A stretch of DNA of 64,000 bases from Winogradskyella flava (GTDB taxonomy: Bacteria; Bacteroidota; Bacteroidia; Flavobacteriales; Flavobacteriaceae): NCBI RefSeq assembly GCF_014243395.1, contig NZ_JACLCP010000001.1, forward strand, positions 372,001-436,000, given 5' to 3'. Below are positions 10,034 to 19,033 of the stretch, piece after piece. The notes beneath the pieces were generated by a model. It saw only the letters and a program-made list of their open reading frames with translations, was not told where the DNA came from and did not search any database. How positions within the stretch are numbered: position 1 is the stretch's first letter; each line of letters begins with the position of its first letter. The translations under genes were made by a program, and so were the position numbers.

Positions 10034-11603
10034 AATTATTCGCATTGGCACACGCGACAGCCAGCTCGCAATGTGGCAAGCAAAAACCGTTCAAGCACAA
10101 CTTGAGCAATTAGGTCATAAGACCACCTTGGTTCCTGTGAAATCAACAGGCGACTTAGTCCTGGATAAACCTTTATACGAATTAGGAATTACAGGTATTT
10201 TCACGAAGACTCTGGATATCGCCATGCTTAATGAAGATATTGACATTGCGGTACACTCGCTTAAAGATGTGCCGACGATATTGCCTAAAGGAATTGTACA
10301 AGCTGCTGTTTTAAAACGTGGTAACATTAATGATACACTTGTTTACAAAAGAAACGAAGAGTTTTTATCTCAAAGAGAGGCGATCATAGCTACTGGAAGT
10401 TTAAGGCGTCGTGCACAATGGCTCAATCGCTACCCAACGCATACTATTGTTGGTCTACGCGGTAACGTCAATTCAAGACTGCAAAAATTAGAAGACAATG
10501 AGGACTGGAATGCCGCTATTTTTGCTGGAGCTGGGTTGGGCCGTTTAGGAATAACACCTGAAAATTCCATTAACCTACATTGGATGATCCCAGCACCAGC
10601 TCAAGGGGCTATAATGATTTCAGCTTTAGAATCTGATGAGGACATAAGAGCAATTTGTGCAGAAATCAATCACGAAGACACTGAAATTAGTACAACTATT
10701 GAGCGCGAATTTTTAAACCGTCTTGAAGGGGGTTGTACGGCACCAATTGGAGCCATTGCTTACATAAAAGATGAAGAAGTTAACTTTAAAGGCATTCTTT
10801 TAAGTAAGGATGGTAGCAAGAAAATAGAATACGCTAAAGTGGTACCTTTAGATCAAAAAGATGAATTGGCAAAGCTCGCAGCAGACTATATCATTGAAAA
10901 AGGTGGGAAAACATTAATTGACCAGTTACAACGTAGTGATAAAGCAACCAATATTTATTCAACAAAGAAATTAACGGATGATCAGTTGATGTTGTTTCAT
11001 AATGATGTGGTTGCTGAGAGTAATGATACCATAAAAATCAGTTTGAATCGTATTTCTAAAACTATTATTAGAAATGAGATTCAAAACGTTATTATTACAA
11101 GCAAAAATGCAGTTGAAGCCCTATTAACCAATTTCTCAGTACCAGAATTACAATTCAAAAACATCTATTGTGTTGGTAGACGCACCAAGCGCATGGTTGA
11201 AAGGCGCATCGGTAAAGTAATACATACAGAAGCAAACGCTAAAAAACTAGCGGACTATTTGGTGGAGTTTATGGATGGCACTGAAGTCACTTATTTCTGC
11301 AGCGACTTGCGCTTGGACGATTTACCAAATACTCTAGCTGAGAATACTATAACAGTAAATGAAGTTGAAGCTTATCAAACCAAGTTTGATGCAGATAAAG
11401 TTGAAAGTAACTTAGATGGTGTGATGTTTTATAGTCCATCAACAGTTGAAGCCTTTTTGAAACAGAATAGAGTGAACGGCATTGCTTTTTGTATCGGAGA
11501 AACTACGGCAAAAGCAGCTAAAAATTATTTTGAAGATGTTCGGGTGGCTAAAGTACCAACTGTGGAAAGTGTCATTGAATTAGTAAATGAACATTACGTT
11601 TAA
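10026..11603 (+). CDS. hemC: Fused hydroxymethylbilane synthase / uroporphyrinogen-III synthase
   Basis: A 525-residue fusion. Residues 1 to about 300 are hydroxymethylbilane synthase (RIGTRDSQLAMWQAKTVQ, the VHSLKDVPT loop, RRRAQWLNRYP, and the dipyrromethane-attachment Cys237 in LEGGCTAPIG), which joins four porphobilinogens. Residues about 330-525 look like uroporphyrinogen-III synthase (VIITSKNAVEALL, YCVGRRTKR, FYSPSTVEAFL, FCIGETTAKAAK), which cyclises the product. Standalone HemC proteins are about 310 residues, so the extra 215 residues explain why no separate hemD is seen. It overlaps hemA by 8 bases and is followed by hemE after 3 bases. Confidence 0.95.
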   Translation: MSKIIRIGTRDSQLAMWQAKTVQAQLEQLGHKTTLVPVKSTGDLVLDKPLYELGITGIFTKTLDIAMLNEDIDIAVHSLKDVPTILPKGIVQAAVLKRGNINDTLVYKRNEEFLSQREAIIATGSLRRRAQWLNRYPTHTIVGLRGNVNSRLQKLEDNEDWNAAIFAGAGLGRLGITPENSINLHWMIPAPAQGAIMISALESDEDIRAICAEINHEDTEISTTIEREFLNRLEGGCTAPIGAIAYIKDEEVNFKGILLSKDGSKKIEYAKVVPLDQKDELAKLAADYIIEKGGKTLIDQLQRSDKATNIYSTKKLTDDQLMLFHNDVVAESNDTIKISLNRISKTIIRNEIQNVIITSKNAVEALLTNFSVPELQFKNIYCVGRRTKRMVERRIGKVIHTEANAKKLADYLVEFMDGTEVTYFCSDLRLDDLPNTLAENTITVNEVEAYQTKFDADKVESNLDGVMFYSPSTVEAFLKQNRVNGIAFCIGETTAKAAKNYFEDVRVAKVPTVESVIELVNEHYV

Positions 11604-11606
11604 ATT

Positions 11607-12638
11607 ATGATTAAAAACGATTTATTCTTAAGAGCATTAAAAGGTGAAACTGTAGATCGCCCACCAGTATGGATGATGCGTCAAGCAGGTCGTTACCTTC
11701 CGGAATTTATGGAAATAAAGGCAAAGTACGACTTCTTTACACGTTGCCAAACTCCAGAATTAGCAAGTGAAATCACGGTTCAGCCAATTCGTCGTTACGG
11801 CATGGATGCTGCGATACTTTTCTCTGATATTTTAGTGATTCCACAAGCCATGAATATAGAGGTACAAATGAAACCTAATTTTGGACCTTACTTACCAAAT
11901 CCGGTGCGCTCTCAAAAAGATGTTGATAATGTTATTGTTCCAGATGTGCAAGAGGCACTAAATTATGTTTACCAAGCCATAAAAGCCACTAAAGAAAAAC
12001 TTAACAATGACATTCCATTAATTGGTTTTGCTGGTTCTCCGTGGACTATTTTATGTTATTGTGTGCAAGGGCAAGGCTCTAAAAACTTTGATAAAGCTAA
12101 AGAGTTTTGTTTTACAAATCCTATTGCTGCGCATCAACTATTACAAAAAATTACAGACACAACAATTGCCTATTTAAAAGAAAAAGTAAAAGCAGGATGT
12201 AATGCCGTTCAGGTTTTTGATTCTTGGGGAGGCATGTTATCTCCTGTGGACTATCAAGAATTTTCTTGGAAGTATATTCAACAAATCATTGATGCTTTAA
12301 AGGATGATGCACCTGTAATCGCTTTTGGAAAAGGCTGTTGGTTTGCCTTAGGCGACATGGCTAAATCTGGCGCTTCTGCCTTAGGCATAGACTGGACCTG
12401 TTCAGCTCGCAACGCACGCTATTTAACGGGAGGCAATATTACATTACAAGGCAATTTCGATCCAACGCGTTTATTCTCGCCGCCTGCTGAAATTAAAAAG
12501 ATGGTACACCAGATGATTAATGAGTTTGGAAAAGACAAATACATTGTAAATTTAGGCCATGGTATTTTGCCTAATATAGGTTTAGATAATGCCAAAGCAT
12601 TTATTGACGCAGTTAAGGAGTACGAAAGCCCATCATAA
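11607..12638 (+). CDS. hemE: Uroporphyrinogen decarboxylase
   Basis: Removes four carboxyl groups from uroporphyrinogen III to give coproporphyrinogen III. 343 residues, normal length. The N-terminal signature [16 protein letters not shown], the region [10 protein letters not shown] with its catalytic Asp, [12 protein letters not shown] and the C-terminal [10 protein letters not shown] are all present. It starts 3 bases after hemC and is the last gene of the tight hemA-hemC-hemE run. No clear terminator hairpin follows; a small palindromic repeat lies in the gap before the next gene. Confidence 0.97.
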   Translation: MIKNDLFLRALKGETVDRPPVWMMRQAGRYLPEFMEIKAKYDFFTRCQTPELASEITVQPIRRYGMDAAILFSDILVIPQAMNIEVQMKPNFGPYLPNPVRSQKDVDNVIVPDVQEALNYVYQAIKATKEKLNNDIPLIGFAGSPWTILCYCVQGQGSKNFDKAKEFCFTNPIAAHQLLQKITDTTIAYLKEKVKAGCNAVQVFDSWGGMLSPVDYQEFSWKYIQQIIDALKDDAPVIAFGKGCWFALGDMAKSGASALGIDWTCSARNARYLTGGNITLQGNFDPTRLFSPPAEIKKMVHQMINEFGKDKYIVNLGHGILPNIGLDNAKAFIDAVKEYESPS

Positions 12639-12727
12639 TCTTCCCAGAGGAAAAGAACGATTTAGGGCAAAAAGTTTAAGTAACATTATTGTCTTAAAAA
12701 CGTCTACTATATAAACAATAATAAATT

Positions 12728-12769
12728 CCCTTTCTGAGTCTGCGATGAGCACAGTCGAAGTAGAAAGGG
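12728..12769. repeat. Palindromic intergenic repeat with GAGC-GTCGAA core
   Basis: Perfect 8-base arms CCCTTTCT (12728-12735) and AGAAAGGG (12762-12769) enclose a 26-base loop containing TGAGCACAGTCGAAG. The TGAGC-n-GTCGAA core recurs in four other intergenic places in this window (20464, 22899, 48293, 55723). It could act as a hairpin between hemE and the next gene, but it lacks a T-run and is better read as a dispersed repeat. Confidence 0.6.
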
Positions 12770-12787
12770 TTAGGGAAAGGCTTATTT

Positions 12788-13570
12788 ATGATTCAGAATA
12801 TAATTAGAGGTTTACAAGTTTACGCAGGAGCATATGGATTAATTTCAAAATTGAAATTATGGAAATACTTTATAATTCCAGTGATTATAAGCATTGTAGT
12901 ATTTGCTATGATTTTCGTTTCTGCATATGGTTTGTCTGATAATCTTGGCGAATGGATAGCGGGGGTTTGGATCTGGGAATTTGGAAAAGCGACGTTTACG
13001 GCAATTTCAACATTCATTGGAGGCGTTGTAATTTTCGCCATAGGACTTATACTTTATAAGCACATTATTATGGCGTTATCATCGCCATTCATGGCTCCGG
13101 TTTCAGAGAAGATTGAAGCTTATTTTACTGGAAAGCCTGCTAAAAATTATGTGAATACTAATTTTTCAAAACAACTCATTCGTGGCATTAGAATAGGGCT
13201 AAGAAATTTATTTAAAGAGCTCTTATTAACTCTCCCTATATTGATTTTAAAGTTTATACCAATTGTCAATATTTTTTCAACGATTTTGCTCTTTTTAGTA
13301 CAGGCTTACTATGCTGGTTTTGCTAATATGGATTATACTTTAGAGCGTCATTTTAAATATAGAGACAGTGTGGCTTTTATACGACAACATAGAGGCTTGG
13401 CCATTGGTAATGGGATAGGATTTTTATTGTTGCTGCTCATTCCTGTTGTAGGAGTCGTATTGGTATTACCATTGAGTGTGACCTCAGCTTCAGTTATTGC
13501 GGTAGATTTATTATTTGATGATGATGATGACATTGGTTTTGAACCTTTTGATAAGATAGAACTCGACTAA
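12788..13570 (+). CDS. EI24/CysZ-like membrane protein
   Basis: 260 residues with about five hydrophobic segments (around 25-45, 70-95, 145-175, 205-225) and a highly acidic C-terminus with a DDDDD run. The layout, including the LSSPFMAPVSEKIEAYFTG segment, fits the EI24 domain family, which includes sulfate permease CysZ. The substrate cannot be read from the sequence. It begins 149 bases after hemE and overlaps the following GNAT gene by one base (TAATG). No sulfur-assimilation gene is nearby, so the cysZ name is not applied. Confidence 0.75.
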   Translation: MIQNIIRGLQVYAGAYGLISKLKLWKYFIIPVIISIVVFAMIFVSAYGLSDNLGEWIAGVWIWEFGKATFTAISTFIGGVVIFAIGLILYKHIIMALSSPFMAPVSEKIEAYFTGKPAKNYVNTNFSKQLIRGIRIGLRNLFKELLLTLPILILKFIPIVNIFSTILLFLVQAYYAGFANMDYTLERHFKYRDSVAFIRQHRGLAIGNGIGFLLLLLIPVVGVVLVLPLSVTSASVIAVDLLFDDDDDIGFEPFDKIELD

Positions 13571-14112
13571 TGGTTGCACAATTTGATGGTTTCGAAATTA
13601 GTCCCATTCACGGCGGTGATGCTTGGAAGATTTGCGATCTTATGGTTGCAAATGCTGATCGATTTAAGCGTTATTTTCCTAAAACGCTGGAACAAAACCT
13701 AAATCCTACCTTATCTCAATTATTCGTTGAAAGAAAGGTAAAGCAATTTGAAAACAAGGCAGAGTTTTTATTCACACTAAAGCATTCTGAAACTAGAAAA
13801 CTGGCCGGACTTATCTACATAAAAGAACTCGATTGGGATAAAAAACAAGGTGAGTTTGCATACTGTATTGACTATACCTTTAAGGGACAAGGTTTAATGT
13901 CTAAAGCAATAAAACGACTATCAGAACATGCCTTTGAAGGTCTGGGGCTTAAAGTACTTCAAATCATTGTACATAAAGATAATTTAGGAAGTGTAAAAGT
14001 GGCAACAAACAATGGTTTTGAATGGCAACAAACCAATTTAAATGGCTTCACACCACCTGGAGAACGGCCTTTGGATATGGAGCTTTATGAACTCTATGCT
14101 AGAAACTCATAA
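13570..14112 (+). CDS. GNAT-family N-acetyltransferase (RimJ/RimL type)
   Basis: 180 residues with the GNAT fold order: substrate-side N-terminus (ICDLMVANADRFKRYFPKTL), central strands (LAGLIYIKELDW...GEFAYCIDY) and the acetyl-CoA-binding segment FKGQGLMSKAIKRLSEHAF, then VHKDNLGSVKVATNNGF. This pattern resembles the RimL-like group that acetylates protein N-termini or small amines; the substrate is not visible. Its start is coupled to the EI24-like gene by TAATG. The last 14 bases overlap the 3' end of the convergent TPR/LuxR-like gene. Confidence 0.85.
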   Translation: MVAQFDGFEISPIHGGDAWKICDLMVANADRFKRYFPKTLEQNLNPTLSQLFVERKVKQFENKAEFLFTLKHSETRKLAGLIYIKELDWDKKQGEFAYCIDYTFKGQGLMSKAIKRLSEHAFEGLGLKVLQIIVHKDNLGSVKVATNNGFEWQQTNLNGFTPPGERPLDMELYELYARNS

Positions 14113-15928
14113 TATGTTTTTCTAAACTGTCATTAGACGTAAGATTCAATTTTTTACGCAGTCTATATCTCGCTTTTTTCACACCTTCAGGTGATATATT
14201 CAGTAAAGAAGCGATTGAATTTGAATCGTACTTCATTTTCAACAGGGCTATTAATCTAATATCGTTTTTAGTCAAATCGCCATAAATTTCATTAATACTC
14301 TTAAAGAAATCTGGATTCATTTCAATGAACTGATTAGTAAATTGTTCCCAATTATCATCTATCTGCTTATCAATATGTAATTTATTGATAAGCAGACTAA
14401 CCTTTCCTTTATTACTATCTTTTTCTAATTGGTTTAAATCTTCTTTCAGCTCGCTAAGCATTTCGTTTTTCTGAGCAATGTGGAGGGCTTTCGAAGTAAG
14501 TTCGCGTTTTTGATATTCAAGCTCTTGACTTAAGTTAGTATTTTCAAGCTCTTTTACCTTTGTAAGCGCCTTTTGCTTTGTAGCTCTTAATCTAAATTTA
14601 TTAACTAAGGCATATGCAACCGCAGCTAACGACAGTAAAGAAATCAGCAAAGCTATATTTCTATTATTCGCAGCTCTGTTCTTTGTTTCTAATAAATCAT
14701 TTTCTTGCTGTTGAATCTTTATTTGATTTTCACGTTTTTCAGCTTCATATAATTTTTCAAGAGCGGCAACTTCTTTAAGTTTTTCTTCTCCTAAAATACT
14801 GTCTTTAAGTTCTATATAATTTAAAAAAGCGCCATGACTTTGCTTGTGCTTTCCAATTTCATGACTTGCTTTTGCAAAAGTCAAAAGACTTTTCAGTCTT
14901 TCATAATTGTCACCAATAGCCTTGGATACTGAATCGGATTTTAACGCATAAACATAAGCCAATTCGGGATTTTTCTTTTCTGTATATGCCGAAACTAAAA
15001 AATTATAAAAATTCGCATTTAAACTACTATCATCTATAGTCTTATTAACGTCTAAGCCCTTTTTTAGATTTTTTATGGCTTCATCATATTTTTGTAACTG
15101 AATATTTAAATTTCCATAATGCTGATACACATATGCATTAGCAAGCTGATGTCTGTTTTCTACTATTTTATGAGCTATAGGTAAATATTTTATGACACTA
15201 TCCGTTTTTTTAATATCTAAGTAAGACGAACACATATCAATTAGAGCGACTGCATAATTGATATCTCTACCTGCGTTTTTATATATAAAAGCCGCCTTTT
15301 TTGTTGCTTCAATTGATTTTTGCTTCTCCTGTAAATTAGAATAAACCATCGATAAATCAAGATTAACCATGGCTATCCCTAAGGAATCCTCAATAGACGT
15401 ATAATTTTTTTCAGATTCTATAAGATTTTTTAACGCATTTTTATAATCAGATGAATTTATAAATGCCGCTCCAATAAAAGACTGAGCATGGGCTATATGC
15501 TTTAAATCGCCACACTCTTCAGCGAGTTCCAACCCATGATTGGCAAGTTCAAACAAATCTGGACTATCTTGAAATAGAGCGTAGCGGGTTAAATTAAATT
15601 GACTTATCACCAACTTACAGAAATCACCAGATGCTTTAGTTCTATCATACCCCTTTTGGTGTACTAGCCTAGATATACTGTCCCAATGTCCCATATCTAA
15701 TCTGAGATTTGCAAATTTGTGATAAAAATCACCAGCTACTGCATCGTTCTCAATCTTATCAATTGATCGTATAGCTGTATCAATCTTGCTTAGATTAGAG
15801 GTATTATTTTCTAGGTTAGCTTTTAGCTGTTTGTATAAACTGTCTATCTTTCCTTGTGCACTTTGGGCCAAAACACATGTAGATAAAAAACAGAAAGCTA
15901 AAACACAAAAAAGTCTATTCGTCCTCAT
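14099..15928 (-). CDS. TPR sensor with membrane helix and LuxR-like DNA-binding end
   Basis: 609 residues: a signal-like hydrophobic N-terminus (LFCVLAFCFLSTCVLAQ), about 370 residues of TPR-like helical repeats predicted to lie in the periplasm, a coiled stretch, one membrane helix near 425-445 (ALLISLLSLAAVAYALVNKF), a cytoplasmic coiled coil and a C-terminal helix-turn-helix (TKNDIRLIALLKMKYDSNSI...NISPEGVKKARYRLRKKL) of the LuxR/GerE kind. This one-protein sensor layout is common in flavobacteria. The ligand and targets are unknown. It sits inside the hem block but points against it and ends over the GNAT gene. Confidence 0.85.
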   Translation of the reverse strand: MRTNRLFCVLAFCFLSTCVLAQSAQGKIDSLYKQLKANLENNTSNLSKIDTAIRSIDKIENDAVAGDFYHKFANLRLDMGHWDSISRLVHQKGYDRTKASGDFCKLVISQFNLTRYALFQDSPDLFELANHGLELAEECGDLKHIAHAQSFIGAAFINSSDYKNALKNLIESEKNYTSIEDSLGIAMVNLDLSMVYSNLQEKQKSIEATKKAAFIYKNAGRDINYAVALIDMCSSYLDIKKTDSVIKYLPIAHKIVENRHQLANAYVYQHYGNLNIQLQKYDEAIKNLKKGLDVNKTIDDSSLNANFYNFLVSAYTEKKNPELAYVYALKSDSVSKAIGDNYERLKSLLTFAKASHEIGKHKQSHGAFLNYIELKDSILGEEKLKEVAALEKLYEAEKRENQIKIQQQENDLLETKNRAANNRNIALLISLLSLAAVAYALVNKFRLRATKQKALTKVKELENTNLSQELEYQKRELTSKALHIAQKNEMLSELKEDLNQLEKDSNKGKVSLLINKLHIDKQIDDNWEQFTNQFIEMNPDFFKSINEIYGDLTKNDIRLIALLKMKYDSNSIASLLNISPEGVKKARYRLRKKLNLTSNDSLEKHIMSF

Positions 15929-16038
15929 ATTGTTTGTTAGGATGTACTTTATAAAAATACACCTTTTTTAGCGAATAATAAGTAACACTATTTTTTAACT
16001 TCTAACGTACAAACCCCTTTTAGATGCTTGTATTATTG

Positions 16039-16046
16039 TATTTTTG
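16039..16046 (+). promoter_or_regulatory. -7 box for hemF
   Basis: TATTTTTG matches TAnnTTTG and lies 52-55 bases before the paired ATG codons at 16098/16101. A transcript from here would begin near 16052, which rules out the upstream TTG at 16044 as the hemF start. Confidence 0.5.
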
Positions 16047-16100
16047 TTAAGTATAAAAAGCGTCCGTAAAAGACCTAAATTACATTGGTTAGCAACTATG

Positions 16101-17003
16101 ATGAAAGATAAGTTTTTCAAATATATACACGAACTTCAGGATACTATCACTTCTAAATTAGAGGCCGCTGATGGTAATGCTAAATTTCAAGAAGATATCT
16201 GGAAACGGCCAGAAGGTGGTGGAGGTAGAACGCGGGTTATTGAAAACGGTAATGTGTTTGAAAAAGGAGGTGTTAATATTTCTGGTGTACACGGAAAACT
16301 ACCTGAAAGCATGCAAACCTACTTTGGTGTAGAAGATGCTGATTTCTTTGCCTGTGGATTAAGCTTAGTATTACATCCCAAAAACCCAATGGTACCAACA
16401 GTACACGCAAATTGGCGTTATTTTGAAATGTATGATCAAAAGAGTAATATTGTAGATCAGTGGTTTGGTGGTGGACAAGATTTAACCCCATATTATCTAT
16501 TTGATGAGGATGCAAAACACTTTCATAGAGTCTGTAAGATGGCTTGCAATAGGCATAATCCTGAATTCTATTCAATATATAAAGCGCGTTGTGATGAATA
16601 TTTCTATAACGCCCATAGAAACGAGGCTCGTGGCTTAGGCGGCTTATTTTTTGATTACTGCAAAGCTTCAGAAAGTATGACCATGCAAAACTGGTATGAT
16701 TTTGTTACCGAAGTTGGCGATAGTTTTTTAGAAGCCTATGTTCCTATTGTTGAAAAGCGAAAAGATTTATCGTACACTAAAGAGCAACGCACTTGGCAAG
16801 AGATTCGTCGTGGTCGTTATGTAGAATTTAATTTAGTCCATGACAAGGGCACTTTATTTGGCCTCAAAACCAATGGTAGAATTGAAAGTATATTAATGAG
16901 TCTACCACCTCATGTGCAATGGGTATACGACCATCATCCTGAAAAAGGAAGTGAAGAAGAACGATTGATTGAAGTATTGAAAAATCCAATAGATTGGGTA
17001 TAA
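16101..17003 (+). CDS. hemF: Oxygen-dependent coproporphyrinogen III oxidase
   Basis: Oxidatively decarboxylates coproporphyrinogen III to protoporphyrinogen IX using O2. Starting at the second ATG of ATGATG (MKDKFFKYIHELQD) gives 300 residues, the normal size; 16098 is equally possible, while the longer frame from TTG 16044 begins at the promoter. Signatures include FEKGGVNISGVHG, the substrate region VHANWRYFEM, WFGGGQDLTPYY, and FNLVHDKGTLFGLKT...GRIESILMSLPP. It is the aerobic enzyme, in line with an oxygen-using organism; no hemN is seen here. hemB follows after 52 bases. Confidence 0.97.
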   Translation: MKDKFFKYIHELQDTITSKLEAADGNAKFQEDIWKRPEGGGGRTRVIENGNVFEKGGVNISGVHGKLPESMQTYFGVEDADFFACGLSLVLHPKNPMVPTVHANWRYFEMYDQKSNIVDQWFGGGQDLTPYYLFDEDAKHFHRVCKMACNRHNPEFYSIYKARCDEYFYNAHRNEARGLGGLFFDYCKASESMTMQNWYDFVTEVGDSFLEAYVPIVEKRKDLSYTKEQRTWQEIRRGRYVEFNLVHDKGTLFGLKTNGRIESILMSLPPHVQWVYDHHPEKGSEEERLIEVLKNPIDWV

Positions 17004-17055
17004 ATTATGAGTTAGCTACTCATAACTTTATACTTATAACTTATAACTTTGAACC

Positions 17056-18048
17056 ATGTTTCCAATAAGAAGAAATAGAAGATTAAGAACCAATGAAGCT
17101 ATTAGAAGTCTAGTGCGAGAAACCATTATTTCTCCAAATGACTTTTTAGTACCACTTTTTGTAGTCGAAGGCAAAGGTGTAAAGGAGGAAATCGCATCTA
17201 TGCCTAATTACTATCGCTATAGTTTAGATTTAGTAAAAGACGAAGTAAAGACACTTTGGAGTTTAGGTTTAAAATCCGTCTTACTTTTTGTAAAAGTAGA
17301 TGATGCCTTAAAAGACAACAAAGGTACAGAAGCCTTAAACCCAAATGGTTTAATGCAACGCGCCATTAAAACGATAAAAGAAGTTTGTCCAGGCATGTTG
17401 GTGATGACTGATGTGGCTTTAGATCCTTTCTCTTCTTATGGACATGATGGTATTGTTGAAAGTGGAAAAATCATAAACGATACTACAGTTGAAGTATTAG
17501 CAGAAATGAGTATTTCACATGCAGAAGCTGGAGCAGATTTTGTGGCGCCCAGCGATATGATGGATGGAAGAATTATTGGTATTAGGGAAGGTTTGGACCA
17601 ATCTAATTTTATTGATGTAGGTATAATGAGTTATTCTGCAAAATATGCTTCTGCATTTTATGGTCCTTTTAGAGATGCCCTAGATTCTGCACCTGTAGAC
17701 ATGGTAGATGTGCCAAAGGATAAAAAAACTTATCAAATGGATTTTGCCAATAGAGACGAAGCCATTAGGGAAACCGAAATGGATATTACCGAAGGGGCTG
17801 ACATCGTCATGGTAAAACCTGGATTATGTTATTTAGATATTGTACGCGATATCAGAAACACTTTTGATGTGCCAATTGCTGTTTATCAGGTTTCTGGTGA
17901 ATATGCGATGCTCAAAGCAGCAGCAGAAAAAGGGTGGCTAGATCATGACTCAGTGATGTTAGAGCAAATAACTTCTATAAAGCGTGCTGGAGCTGATATT
18001 ATAGCGAGTTATTTTGCTAAGGATATAGTGAAGTTAATATCATTATAA
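17056..18048 (+). CDS. hemB: Delta-aminolevulinic acid dehydratase (porphobilinogen synthase)
   Basis: Condenses two 5-aminolevulinates to porphobilinogen. 330 residues. The two active-site lysines are Lys196 (YSAKYASAFYGPF) and Lys254 (VMVKPGLCYLD). The metal-site segment reads DVALDPFSSYGHDG, with Ala/Asp where animal-type enzymes carry zinc-binding Cys, so this belongs to the magnesium-dependent kind (inference from family knowledge). The short gap after hemF holds degenerate repeats of a TTATAACTT-like unit. The AraC gene at 18067 starts 18 bases downstream and may be on the same message. Confidence 0.97.
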   Translation: MFPIRRNRRLRTNEAIRSLVRETIISPNDFLVPLFVVEGKGVKEEIASMPNYYRYSLDLVKDEVKTLWSLGLKSVLLFVKVDDALKDNKGTEALNPNGLMQRAIKTIKEVCPGMLVMTDVALDPFSSYGHDGIVESGKIINDTTVEVLAEMSISHAEAGADFVAPSDMMDGRIIGIREGLDQSNFIDVGIMSYSAKYASAFYGPFRDALDSAPVDMVDVPKDKKTYQMDFANRDEAIRETEMDITEGADIVMVKPGLCYLDIVRDIRNTFDVPIAVYQVSGEYAMLKAAAEKGWLDHDSVMLEQITSIKRAGADIIASYFAKDIVKLISL

Positions 18049-18057
18049 GTATCTTTT

Positions 18058-18062
18058 GGAGG
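18058..18062 (+). promoter_or_regulatory. Canonical Shine-Dalgarno GGAGG before AraC gene
   Basis: A perfect GGAGG stands four bases before the ATG at 18067. Bacteroidota genes generally lack such sites and use A-rich leaders, so this one is unusual among the genes here and supports the chosen start. Confidence 0.55.
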
Positions 18063-18066
18063 TATA

Positions 18067-18939
18067 ATGAATAGAGATGTACCTCATATTGTATTTGAAC
18101 CAGGAGAAAAAGAGAACTTTGGTTTTGATCTCGTATCTATTGACTTTATCCAGCAGCAAAAAGGGTTTAATCATAATCCCGAACATCCTCACCAATTAAG
18201 GTTTTATAACCTTATCTTTTTTACTGAAGGGGAGGGTAGGCATTTTATTGACTTTAATTGGTATCCAATCGAACAAAACACCCTCATATATCTCACAAAG
18301 GATCAGATTAATGCCTTTGATTTTTCTACTGATTTTAAAGGGTATTGTATGCTTTTTACAGAAGATTATTTTGCCAGTAGTTTTTCACATCTTCCAAAAG
18401 ATTTTGTCTTTAGGCTTTTTAACCCACAATTATTTTCGCCAATACTTCAAATCCCAAAAAATTCAGACTTTAATAGTTATTTTAATTTGCTATTAAGCGA
18501 ATTCAATAACCGTCTTATTTTCAATCAAAAGTCTATTCTGGAATCACTTTTTGTAATTCTAGTTTCTAAGGCCGAATATTACAAACAAAATCAAACGTTT
18601 CACATAAAAGATTCATCAAACGTTCAGCTATTTCAGAAGTTTACAACACTTTTAGAAAATAATTTCCATAAAACAAGAAGTGCAATTTTCTATGCCTCTA
18701 AACTTGATATAACCTACAAACATCTCAATGAAGTATCGAAAAACTTAGTAAATAAGACAGCTAAAAAAGTCATTGACGATTACGTGATTCTTCAAGCCAA
18801 ACGAAATCTTATCAATTCAACTATAAAAAGTACGCAATTAGCTTACAAACTTGGTTTTGAAGATGCGACTAACTTCACCAAATATTTTAAGAAGCATACG
18901 GGTTTAACCCCTAAATCATTAAAAAAAAGGTATCAATAA
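18067..18939 (+). CDS. AraC-family transcriptional regulator
   Basis: 290 residues. The first ~190 form a cupin-like sensor (HPHQLRFYNLIFFTEGEGRH resembles the sugar- or effector-binding arm), and the last ~95 carry the AraC double helix-turn-helix (IFYASKLDITYKHLNEVSKN and STQLAYKLGFEDATNFTKYF, ending HTGLTPKSLKKRY). It follows hemB closely and precedes two small lipoprotein genes in the same direction, which are its most likely targets by position. It has no close similarity by eye to the hemA-linked AraC protein beyond the DNA-binding part. Confidence 0.9.
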   Translation: MNRDVPHIVFEPGEKENFGFDLVSIDFIQQQKGFNHNPEHPHQLRFYNLIFFTEGEGRHFIDFNWYPIEQNTLIYLTKDQINAFDFSTDFKGYCMLFTEDYFASSFSHLPKDFVFRLFNPQLFSPILQIPKNSDFNSYFNLLLSEFNNRLIFNQKSILESLFVILVSKAEYYKQNQTFHIKDSSNVQLFQKFTTLLENNFHKTRSAIFYASKLDITYKHLNEVSKNLVNKTAKKVIDDYVILQAKRNLINSTIKSTQLAYKLGFEDATNFTKYFKKHTGLTPKSLKKRYQ

Positions 18940-19033
18940 ACTAATTGGTTCGATTTTAACCATTTTTATTCTAATTCTCATCTTTTATGCTGTTATCATT
19001 TGTTACAACTTTGTACCAAACAAATACTAATCT

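Noticed and set aside
16044..16100. Longer hemF start at TTG 16044
   Set aside because: It would lie on the promoter box at 16039-16046; residues before MKDKFF do not fit the family.
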